Part shown: positions 1 to 9,843 of the stretch, piece after piece
Layout of the letters: each line of letters starts with the position of its first letter
Numbering within the stretch: the stretch's first letter is position 1
Assembly: GCF_002999335.1 (NCBI RefSeq)
Contig: NW_020312381.1
Location: 124,001-188,000, forward strand
Reading direction: 5' to 3'
From: Cyclospora cayetanensis
Lineage: Eukaryota > Apicomplexa > Conoidasida > Eucoccidiorida > Eimeriidae
Length of the DNA stretch: 64,000 nucleotides
Program-made: the position numbers and the translations under genes
The notes under the pieces: model-generated
What the model was told of the DNA's origin: nothing
What the model saw: the letters and a program-made list of their open reading frames with translations, nothing else
Database searches by the model: none

Positions 1-206
1 GCGCGGTTGCGTGGTCCATGGAGGCGTATATCTTTCGTTCTTTGTGGAGGATTGCTCGAGGGCTGAGGCTTCGCAAAGAGCTTTATACTTCTATGGTTTG
101 CTTTCTTCTGTGCATGCGCGTGCCTGCGTATATGGCGATAGGTGCGCATGTCTGCGCAGCAGTATTTCTTGCAGGTCCCCGTGAGAGGTCATTTCGGGGC
201 TGAAGC

Positions 207-660
207 GCCTTGTGGTGTGTGCATTTGTGTAAATGCGTGTGCATCTGTGTGAATGCGTGTGCATCTGTGTGAATGTGTGTGCATGCATGTGTGTGTGCAT
301 GTATATATGTATGCATTCGTGTGCATGTGTGTGCATGTATGTATGCGTGCATTTGTGTGCATGTGTGTGCATTTGTGTGCATGTGTGTGTCCATGTGTGA
401 ATGTGTGCATTTGTGTGAATGTGTGTGCATCTGTGTGAATGTGTGTGCATGTATGTGTGTGTGCATGCATGTGTGTGTGCATGTATATATGTATGCATTT
501 GTGTGCATGTGTGTGCATGTATGTAGGTGTGCATGTATATATGAGTGCATTTGTGTGAATGTGAGTGCATGTATGTGCATTTGTGTGTGCATTTGTGTAA
601 GTATGTGCATTTGTGTGTGTATGTGCATTTGTGTGAGCGTGTGTGTATGTATGTGTGTGT
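207..660. repeat. TG/CATG-rich microsatellite tract
   Basis: About 450 bp of imperfect GTGTGTGCAT-type units, with TGCAT and TGTGAA variants, lying just upstream of the first recognisable exon of the guanylate-binding protein. It is open in several frames on both strands and yields artificial His/Thr/Met or Cys/Val/Met peptides, none of which resembles a protein. It most likely lies in an intron. The units are alternating purine-pyrimidine over long stretches. Confidence 0.9.
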
Positions 661-693
661 GGCATTTTTGGTGTTGCGGATTTGCAGCAGCAG

Positions 694-3604
694 GGACCTC
701 CGCGGGGGGGGGGGGCACCTGGAGGGCTCCCGCCCTGCTGTGGGTTCTTCAAGACTTCAACATGTCGATGGTCGACGAGCAGCAGAATCCGCTGACTGCT
801 GGAGATTATTTGGAGGCTTTGTTGGCGTTGAGTGTGTCTCGCGACGTGCGTGGCTTTAGCCAATTGGCAGCAGGCCTGGAAAGCCCCCAAATTCGCATGG
901 CGCGGCAAGAGGTCTCTGAGTTGTTCGGGGGAGATCGCGACTGCGTTGCTTTACCCTCTCCGCTTGGATTTTATGCCCCTGCTGGTCAGAGTTCGCCTTC
1001 AGGCCAGGCTTCGGCAAGGGCGCTGGAGGCTGTCAGCGTTTCGGAGTTTGTTCCACTGTATCAGCGACGGCTTGCGCAGCTGCGGTGTCGCGTCTTTCGC
1101 GATTGCAAGGGGAGGGCGCTTGACGGAACTGCGCTTACTGGCTTGGCTCTCACGCGAATTCTGGAAAAGCTTGTGGAAGGCATCAACGGCGGGGAAATCC
1201 CGGAGAGCGTGCGGCTCCTGGGGTCCATTCAACACGATGAATGCCGACGCTGGAAGCAAGTCTGCGAAGAAGCGTTCACGAAAGAGCTCAGAGACACCTT
1301 TCAAGCGAAGCTGCCCATTCCCTCCAAGGAGCTCCAAGAGGGAGCAGAGAGCTTGCAGCGCAAGTATTCTCACCATTTCAAGATCCACGCAATTGGTCAG
1401 TCGTTGTTCGGAGGGGCTTTGTGTGGCAGCCCCGCGCATGCAGGGGGCCAGGGGACGCGTGGCGACGTGCATGCGTTTTTTTAAATTGCTGAGCGCTGTA
1501 CAGCCCACTGCGTGAGGGCATAGGGAGACAGAGCAGGAGGATAGGGTGCACAAAGAAGGTATGCACAACGCAAAGGTGGATGGGTGTTTTGTCTCGACGA
1601 CGCTGCAGGTGTTTGATGCTGCTTTGCGTGCTGCATCTGTGTGTCTGTGTTTGCGGGATGCGGGGGCAAAAATTTACACAATCAGGTGATGATGAAGTCC
1701 TCCGCCACTACAAGACACAACTGAAAGAAAAACTGCGTCGCATCACTGACAGAGCGTTGGAAGAAAACGAAGTGCGTTCTTCTTGGCCAGCAACGGAGAG
1801 CCGCGCTTTTTCAACGTCCCCATACAGCGATCGGGATAGTCACATAGATAGTTAGATAGAAAGAGAAAGAGAGAGAGACGAAGAGTGCTGCCCTGCGCGC
1901 TTGCCATGGGGAGTTACATGAGATTCATATATGTATATATGCATGTATATGCGCATGCTTGCTGCACTGTGGTACTGTGGAGAGAAGCCTTTCGCGGTTT
2001 TAGTGGCCGTCTGTCGGCATCTTTGCAATGCATATAAGGGGCCATTTCGTCCTGTTGCGCCGCTGCTTCACGCTGTGCTACCGAGGACGGTGACGCATGA
2101 AAGAGAAAGAGACTCTGGGCGTTTTTGCTGCATCGCGCGTGTGGCGTTTGTTGCTCCGACACTTTGAATGGGCTGTTTCAGAGGCATGCGGAGTGGAAGT
2201 GTCGGCAGAAGGCCAAGATGCTGAGTGACAAACTTGGCATCGACCAGAAAATCAGCGGGAAGTTGTACATGGATCTGCAGGCGCTCAACGATGATTTGGC
2301 CCTGCTGCGTCAGGAGTACGCTCCCAACTCTTATTGCCGGCATGCTTGCTTTTGCTGCACACTGCTCTGCCAGCTCGTCTCACGCTGTGACGTTGATGGG
2401 TTCGCACCCGCAGCCGTGCCAGCGCCCTTCTTGGCTGCATGCCCATGTGCCGATTTTGTAGCTCAACGTGCGCGTCTGCGCAGGTACAACGCAGACATAC
2501 GAGGCCCTCGCTACGTGCATCAACGCGTTCTCAACGAGTACATTGACCAGCTACTGTCTAGGGGGGCAAACGCCGTCGCGGATGCCTTGCAGGATCTTGC
2601 ACGAGACTCCGAGGTGCTGAGGCTATGCGGGCTGTTTTTATCGGCACTTGCGATTTTTTTCACGTGGTGGAATTCGTGTTCTGCACACTCTGTTCGGACG
2701 CAGCTGCAACCCGCTTTTACATTACGCATGGTTTCGATGGGTGTCATGCCGCTGTTTTGCTCCTCGCCACTGTCTGCCTGAGTAGTGCGTTTGAGTAGTA
2801 AGAATTTGCGACATGGGCCTTCGTGTGTGGGGGGAATGGGCATGCACTGCTGCTTTTCAGCGTACAGCAGCTCTGCTGCACCAGAAAACAATGGACGCTG
2901 AGCGGAAGGGAGACAAAGCTGTAAAGCTTGAGCAAGAACTGCAAAATAAGGACTAGTACGCAAGCTGGGGTGCTTGTCTCATTTGGCTGTTATTACCCGG
3001 GGCATGCCTGAAGTTGCGCTGCGTAGCGTGCTTGATATCGAATTAAATCGTTTAGGAGAGAGCTGGCAGTCCTCGCTTGCACTTTTGCTGCAGCGAGACT
3101 GAGCAGCAGCGTAGTAGCGTGCCTGTTGTTGAATTGAGTCATTTGAGAGAGCTGGTCGTCACTGGTGTGCATTTTGCTGCAGCGAGACTGAGCAGCTGCG
3201 CCGCGAGCTAGAAGACGAGCGCGAGCAGCAGACTCTCCAGGAGGAACGTTATAAGCAGTGCGTCACCCCTGCAGGCAGCTTCTTTCCCCAGTCTGTGCCC
3301 CCTCTTTTGATCCATGAGGATCAGCGCCTTGTTGGCTGTGTGTCTGCATCAGACAGTGCACTGCAACACGTGTGTGTCTCGTTTTGCTGGCTCCGCCGCT
3401 GCCGCCTTCTGCAGGGAGACAAAGGAGCTGCGCCGCGAGCTGGCGGAGCAGCGGGAGACAAATCAGCGACTGAGCGCTCTGTATCACTCGAGGGTGTTGG
3501 ACGAAGAAGACGCTTACCGCTATGGCCCTCGCCGCAGCAAACACAGTGCAGTTGGTTTGAATGATCAGGCCCGTTGCTTCGGCAACAGGTGCACCCTTAT
3601 GTGA
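694..3604 (+). CDS. Guanylate-binding protein, 3' part (GTPase C-terminus, helical domain, coiled coil)
   Basis: Large dynamin-like GTPase of the GBP family; the G domain lies before the window. The first exon here (acceptor at 687, 690 or 693) carries PALLWVLQDFNMSMVDEQQ and GDYLEALL, matching the end of the GBP GTPase domain (LLWVvRDF...l...eYL). The helical domain follows, with ALDGTALTGLALTRILEKLV and VRLLGSIQHDECRRW. Exons: 694-1395, 1686-1771, 2182-2315, 2484-2613, 2885-2955, 3183-3257, 3415-3604. All junctions keep phase. The last exons form a charged coiled coil (RRELEDEREQQ, ETKELRRELAEQRETNQRL) and end at TGA 3602-3604. GBPs self-assemble on membranes; the role of the parasite protein is unknown to me. 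Family assignment is firm. The exact acceptor of the first exon and all N-terminal exons are not visible. Confidence 0.8.
3041..3200 (+). repeat. Imperfect tandem duplication of a 3' splice junction
   Basis: Two copies of about 75 bp lie head to tail. Each contains GAATT..., a GAGAGAGCTGG-like stretch and TTTGCTGCAGCGAGACTGAGCAGC. The second copy supplies the real acceptor at 3182 of the guanylate-binding protein gene. The first copy carries an intact-looking acceptor (after 3093) followed by the same first codons, then diverges. Confidence 0.75.
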
Positions 3605-4766
3605 ACGCGCAGGGAGAGAGGTGCTCTGGCTGCCTGCCTGGGAGCCTAAGACCACTATTGCCTCTTAGGTAGTGGGCTTTCAAGAACAGCGGTAGTGCGA
3701 GCAATAATAAAAATCCTCATCTCTCCTGTCAATAAGGGTATTGTCAAAAACTTAATGGGGCATTTTATAGTTGACCGAATAGTTTTCGCTTTGACGGATT
3801 GTCGACTCCCGTCCAGCGAGCGACTTAGGGACGTCTTCGGCTTGCTTGTGACATGCGTATGCCGCTTCAGCGGTCTCACAAATATCTCCGGTGCTCGATG
3901 CGCACGCGCAGTGTTTGTCTGCGTGTTTCCAGAGCTGCTTTCGCCACCTGTCACACTACGTCTGATGTAGAGCAGCTTCCTAGACCGCGCTGTGCGCACT
4001 TTGCGGAACGATTGTGCCGGGCAGAACACCAGTCTACTAATGCGATTCGTTCGTTGCGAAAAAGCCTAGTAATGGACATAAACGTAATTAGAGAGTAGAG
4101 TGTTTCGGCGGGGTTTGCTGCATGGACTTCCCTCGCTACCCATGTGGTCTGCCAGGAGCCTCGCCACCGTAGCTAGGGCGAGTGAGTCTGACGTCAGAGA
4201 AGCTCCAGCGAATCGTCTCAGCTTAGCAAGCCCCTGTGAAAACGTTCCACTGCCGAGTACGTTTGAGGTACTCAACAGGAAACAAACAGAGCGGCCATGC
4301 GGCGGCCTTACGGGGAAGAGTGTAGCCTAATGCACTCCGCCCCGTTTGGGGTGTATATCCTCTCAGCGGCTACAAGTGGCACTGCAGTGGCATCTACAAC
4401 TTATGCGCATTCCGTACCAGATCCATGGACAGTGTAAGGCGTATGGTGCACAGCGGCCGTATATCGGCATCGCGTGGCTGCCCAGTCGTCGTTATTACAC
4501 AGCAAGCGAGCCCGACTTTCCACAAAGCTTCCTCCTCCTAACCCTACACACAGCCATCTTGGTGGGCTTTGCTGCATCCTCCGCCCATCGAGGGGAACAA
4601 TATCTCCCATCTCAATTCGCGAAGCGCGCTGGGATGCCAAAGCGCAGGGAGCGAGCTCCTGCTTGCTGAGCTGGCACAAGGCAAGTAGGAGACCTGAGGA
4701 ATGCAGCTGGCTTGCGGCGTGGTGGGCTTGTTTTGCACGTCCATAGCGCTGGAATTTCCACACGCT
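3605..4766. other. Intergenic region, no gene seen
   Basis: This separates the 3' ends of two convergent genes. Open stretches on both strands are short, lack splice-consistent extension and resemble no protein I know. Confidence 0.55.
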
Positions 4767-6226
4767 TTAACTAAATTGGTAAGGAACGTTATTCGGAGGC
4801 GAGGAACCCTGGTATGTCCGAGTCATAACAGGCGTGCAAGGTAGATTGCTCCTTTGAAGATTTTGGGAAAAGGCAAGGCGCTGCTCAAAGTTGCTGTGAG
4901 CATATACATTGCCCGTGGCCACGGCGTACGCTTGCTGAGCCATTCTATTCACCTGAGCTTGCTCGAAGCGCTGCTGTTCTTCCGTCATTGAAGGTGCAGT
5001 TGCGTAGGCTGTGCCGCCTGGCAGCTCTGTAACTAGGGGCTCAGAGTATGCATTTGAATCCTGTTGACACCACAAGCAAGAGAAGCAGTTCCTAGACAGC
5101 CAGACCTTCAGGCGCAGAAACTCGAACTACAAAGGGATTAATCGCGTGGAGGGGGGTGGAAGTAGAAGGGGAAAATGCGCATCGTGGACGAGCCTGCGAG
5201 AGAGCAGGCAGCCGACCCTTGGTGAGAAAATGGAATTGGGGCACTTACAGGCATGCAGCACTGCATCAGACCAAGACCTGAAGGATCGACGCATTCTGCT
5301 GTAGCGTTGCCACATTCAGCAGCCTCAACTGGATCCAACGGGCAACCTTGGTTGCACAAGAGGTCTCCAGGGTTCAGGCACTTGTACTGGCCGACCCACA
5401 TTTTGGGTTTGTCCTTATTCGGATAGAAAATATAGGTACCATTTCCACCCTTGACTTGGTCTGTGAGGAGGACGGAGACGCAAAATGCACGAAAGAGCAT
5501 TTGTTATAGGGGCTAGTGGCCAGGTTCTCAGCATTTGCAACTAGCGCTAGGAAGAAGCATTTTTGTTTCCGCCGCTGCCCTCCAGGCTCACTAGAGAAAT
5601 CGAATGACCGCGTCTGGTCCAGAAGACGCTTGGGGAAGTCAGGATCTTCAGGTAGCTCGGCATCGCCCTGAAGAACAACATTTGCTGAAACAGACCAGTG
5701 GTATTTATCGTGGGTGCACTGGAGATGCGGGTCCTGCTCTTACATCCAGAACAACTGCGCTGGCAAGTTATCGATACGACAGCAAAATTTCTACGCTCAT
5801 TCAACAGGTACGAGAACAATTAGCACTTTATTTCACAATCAATCCAGGACCGCCCATCGGCAGCTGCAGCCAAACAGAGGACCTGGGTTACTGCTTTGAT
5901 CGGTATAATCTAGGCATTGTAAATCTTTAAAAGCCGCACAGGGACAACAGCTTGTAAAGTGGCTTGAAGGGTATACGCGTGTGAGTGCTTTTTTGATATG
6001 ATTGCCACGCAGTACTACGGCTCTTCAGGTTCTTGCAGGTGGCTGCTAGCGATAAAGGCGAGACCACAGGCTACTCCTGCTATGTACTCTCAGTCAGGCC
6101 TGGAACTGCTAATCGCATCTACAGTGGATTACATACCTCTTTGTAGGTGTGGACGTAAGTGTGGCAACAGAGATCCTTGGTAGCGATGCGTTTGGGCTTG
6201 TCGTCGGCGCTGGCGCTGTTCCCCAT
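4767..6226 (-). CDS. Hypothetical Cys-containing protein, possibly N-myristoylated
   Basis: Four-exon model, 245 aa: 6226-6137, 5733-5592, 5460-5249, 5060-4767, all phases consistent. Exon 1 begins MGNSASADDKPKR, a good N-myristoylation context, and ends at a strong donor (AG|GTATGT). Exon 3 is the most distinctive: it has NGTYIFYPNKDKP followed by about ten cysteines in 45 residues (KCLNPGDLLCNQGCPLDP, QCCMP). Exon 4 is polar and Gln/Asn/Tyr-rich (MTEEQQRFEQAQVNRMAQQ) and ends at TAA. I do not recognise the family. Exons 2-4 are well supported. Exon 1 is weaker, because it overlaps on the opposite strand a competing first exon of the plus-strand gene beginning near 6186; a very short alternative start beside exon 2 is also possible. 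Confidence 0.55.
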
Positions 6227-9200
6227 CCTGAATGCTTTGGTCTGTCTGCGCTGCCGTAGGAACGAAAGGCAGTTGCAAAAATCTAAAACGTGATTCAATA
6301 TCCGCACACGTGAGCGGCTGAATGAAGAGCAGAAAAAACCTTATGGCGCCAGCCCGATGCAGCCAGCGCAGATCGATGCGGCCAACAACATGCCGCTAGA
6401 GCAGACTACGGGAGGACCCCTGCCTGGGTATGGGGTGCCTCTATGCACGGAATCTCAGGACAATTATATTTCAAACGCACGCAACATTTCAATGGCTTCT
6501 CTTTGAATAATGATGGTCTTAAGCCCAATGTAGCGGATGTCGGCACCGGCATGATTGCAGCTGGCTGTGTATGAATGAAGGCTCCTGCAGCACTGAACCT
6601 ACTTAGGGGACACCAGATTTTCTCTGGTGCGTAAAGAATCCCTTTGAGCAACACTTTTATTATGCTAACAATATGACCACTATGTACAAGCAAAAAGGAA
6701 GTCTTTTCGTTTATTGCAGTGGTTGGTTGCATACCCCGGATAGTGGCTTGACACTGAATTTGTACGCTCATGGACCCCGATGTTTTCAAAGTCAAACCAT
6801 ACTCAAAGCATTTGCTTTGCAGTATCACCACTACTTCAGTATTGTATCCTTCCAACAGGTACAACCCAAAGGATTATCTTCGAGCAACTAAACCGAGTGT
6901 TCTTGCTGCACCAACGCAGTACTGAATCACCCGATCCTGTACCAAGAGCTGAATAAGCTCGTTCCCGCCCCCGAATAAGCTCCATGCACTTAGATAGTGT
7001 TTTGAGAAGACATTGTATGCATTTTATGCCTCTTTACACGCAACAAGCGCACCAATAAGGGAGTACCAGTCATTTGCGTTGCCGTACTGTCTAGGGGAGG
7101 CATCGGATTGCCCGGCAGGCAAGGTATACATCAATCGAAGTGCTCCTATACATGAAAAACCTCTGTTGTAGGACTAGTTCAACTGAAGATTTTTACTTCT
7201 ACGTCACAGCATTTCTTGCCTCCTCTAGTCGGATGAGTGTGGTGCCCTCATTATTCTCAGAACGAGGTGTACTGTTGCCTCTGCACAGGCTTACACGCTG
7301 GTGGAACTGTGGGGCAAGCCAGTTTATATGCCACTGTCAGCCTCTAAAAGCGGAAAGGACAGAAACGCGTAATTTTGAAAGAGTGCATTGCCATATCATA
7401 CATTAGGGAGCAATTCCCACTTTCAAATCGATATTGGACTTGAGCAGTCAAGTGAGCAGGCACCTATAGCATAGCTTAATATTGAAGAGTGCATGGACAC
7501 CAGTCTAGCAGTAAAGCAGTAGCGAAAACATTCACCCACAGAGCAGCCAGCTGCAGTTCGGAAATGACACTACCAACACGCAGTAGCCGAACATGTGAAT
7601 TGCAGTTCCATTTGCCACTATCAATACTCGACACGGATACATAGGGCTGCCCTTCCTTCTACGTGGAGTTATGGCTGTTTAGTCTTGTGTTTCTCCGGTC
7701 AGCTCCCGCAAAAAGAGTGGGTCAGCGGGAAGCTCGACAGCCTTGCGCCTATAGTGAATTTTTTTCATACAAGCAAATACGGTACACAGTCCCTGCGAAC
7801 GGATCCATTATGTAACTTGAGAGCTTAGGTGTTCGGCCACAGCCTTATGAGCAGTACAATATTGAGGATGGCACGTCCATAGTGAAGCTAAGAGTCTCGC
7901 TCAGCAATCGCGAAACATATCTGGAGGCATCTGTACGATGACTACTATCTGTGAAGCCTTCAAGTATCAAACCAGGTCTTATAAACTGCATACTATCTGC
8001 CAACGCAAAAATGTGAACGCTTCTACAGCAGCGCACTGTTTTGCGCTGCCTATGCTCCCCAAAATGATCCAAACACACCAATGTGTATTCAGAAAGCCAA
8101 CATGGCAGATACTAGCTTGGCTGAAGGCGGGTGCCATTTTGCTCATGCGTTAGCGGAAAAGGTCAGATAAATGAGGCACCCTCTTGAAGGATGCTGTGGG
8201 AAACATTGCCCACAGCACGACTTACCCTACTACCGAAGGTACTTGCTACTGCACCTTCATAATTAAAGAAAAAAACTTATTTTGATATTGAGGACTAATT
8301 TTCCAAACTCGTTCGTGGAACTTGTCTCATACTGGTCCTTGACAAAACTGCACCCGAGGCAGGAGGGAGTTTGGAGCCCACCCGTCAAACAGGTATGAAA
8401 GGAAAGCATGGAAAGTACCTAAATGCCTACAAGCAAATAGCGCTGTCTATGTTCAGTCACACGTTTGAACGGTGATATCTTGGCTAAGTGAACCTGCATT
8501 CTTAGAATCTCTCTCAGATCCTACACGGAACTTCCCGTAAGCGGTCTCAAGTGTGGGAGTATTTGCTGCTGTCTGCGGGCCTCAGAATGGGGAGTGCGGC
8601 TCAGGCACGCCTTCAAATCATCTGTTGATAGAACAGAAGCAATCTCAAAGAGCTAGATGTAAGTGATTGGGAAAGGCCACAGATTGCACAAAGCGAGGAC
8701 ACTCCGCTTCATGGAACCGCGCACGATTGTCATGCCCATAATGCTTGTACAAAAGTGCATTCCTGCAACCTTGCGGTGATAGATGTAGGGAGCAAGCGCT
8801 AACCACGTCAATCGAGATTGATGCATGTGCTCGAGTGCATCAATTATCCAGCAAAAGTGCATGATATTGGAGAGCCTTCCGCAGCAGACTGAAAGCCGAT
8901 CAGCGTGGCGAATGCTACATCCTTGGCCAAAGTATACCTCCATGAATCTGGTGCAGTCAAGATTGTGTGTGTGTTTCCCGGCAAGCCCGATGCACCAGGC
9001 ACATCGTATGTACCGGGCTGAGGTACACTTGAGCGCTTCTACTGCATCCGTCATATTCAGTATGGATTAGTAAAGAAGTGACTCTTGAGCTTGTCTTTTC
9101 CTGTGCCTCATTTATTGCAGGGCAATGACACCTCAGTATAGCACGCAATGTTGTGTGCGCGCCCCAGGTGCTCTGTGCGACTAGCTGTGAATGATCGGAG

Positions 9201-9448
9201 TGCTGAAAGGGTGCAGCCAAGTAAACCCTGGCTTCCCCTCTCCCCTCCTTGCACGAAGTCTGCTGGTTGCGAGCACGACGTAGGCAGGACTTTTCTGGGA
9301 TACACTCATTAGCTTTGTAGTAATTTTATATTGACTCTGCAGGTATTGTTTCCATAAGAAGACTGTAGATGGGACGGTTACACCGCAGTTGGTACTTCAC
9401 CGCCAGCCAGCAAATGACTTTTTGGGTAGTTCATGCCATCCCCATTAA
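6186..9448 (+). CDS. Unrecognised 14-exon gene, probably secreted protein
   Basis: No long open frame marks this gene; it emerges only from linking small exons. Model: 6186-6245, 6328-6568, 6607-6858, 7070-7123, 7289-7368, 7606-7781, 7829-7932, 8093-8161, 8216-8238, 8293-8392, 8586-8658, 8694-8775, 8904-9005, 9343-9448. From 6607 on, every junction keeps phase with GT-AG sites. Peptides include KGSLFVYCSGWLHTPDSGL, AYTLVELWGKPVYMPL, EWVSGKLDSLAPIVNFF, SFVELVSYWSLTKLHP and VYLHESGAVKIVCVFPGKP. Exon 1 would encode a signal-like start (MRLGLSSALALFPILNAL). One base is missing relative to an open frame near 6488. About 500 aa, Cys-containing, family not recognised. Exons 3-14 are fairly secure; the two 5' exons and the start are uncertain and clash with exon 1 of the minus-strand neighbour. 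Confidence 0.55.
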
Positions 9449-9843
9449 CATAGATCATTCACTACTACTCAAAGCACGAAATCGTGACTATACACAACCT
9501 CGTGGCCCTCCAAGCCGTGAGACAATTACTGTGTGTACTCTTACACGCTGGGGCTGGCCTTTTTGCGAGAAGGCCACCAAATTGCGACGCTAAGACACCA
9601 TGTCTGTCTGAAGCTAGCTGATATTCGGATTCAAACTATAGAAGCAATCAATAATCTACTCGGGACTGTTACTTGACAGTGATCACAATAGCGCCCAAGG
9701 GGGGCTGATGGGGTCAGTCCTCTCGAGATCCTCCTCTCAGCCCCACTGCTCTGCCTTGCCCCGACATTTCATCCGGTGCTTCTCGCTCATGGGATAAACA
9801 GTTCCACGTTGATAAGTAGGGTATTGTACTCCATTGAACGGAA
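9449..9843. promoter_or_regulatory. Short intergenic spacer upstream of Cpn60
   Basis: About 395 bp between the stop of the preceding plus-strand gene and the ATG of Cpn60. It must hold the 3' end of the former and the promoter and 5' UTR of the latter. I see no distinctive motif. Confidence 0.4.

Noticed and set aside
83..718. Minus-strand frames of up to 239 codons rich in His, Thr, Met
   Set aside because: They are produced by the TG/CA microsatellite; three frames give similar repetitive peptides and none has splice context or protein likeness.
6406..6864. Minus-strand frame of 152 codons
   Set aside because: It is antisense to two well-phased plus-strand exons (6328-6568 and 6607-6858), which read as better protein.
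8518..8536. Short exon ending in a strong GTAAGC donor in the 14-exon gene
   Set aside because: Including it breaks the phase into the next exon (8586-8658), while skipping it keeps an open frame.
8653..9054. Minus-strand frame of 133 codons
   Set aside because: It is antisense to exons of the plus-strand 14-exon gene and contains no motif.
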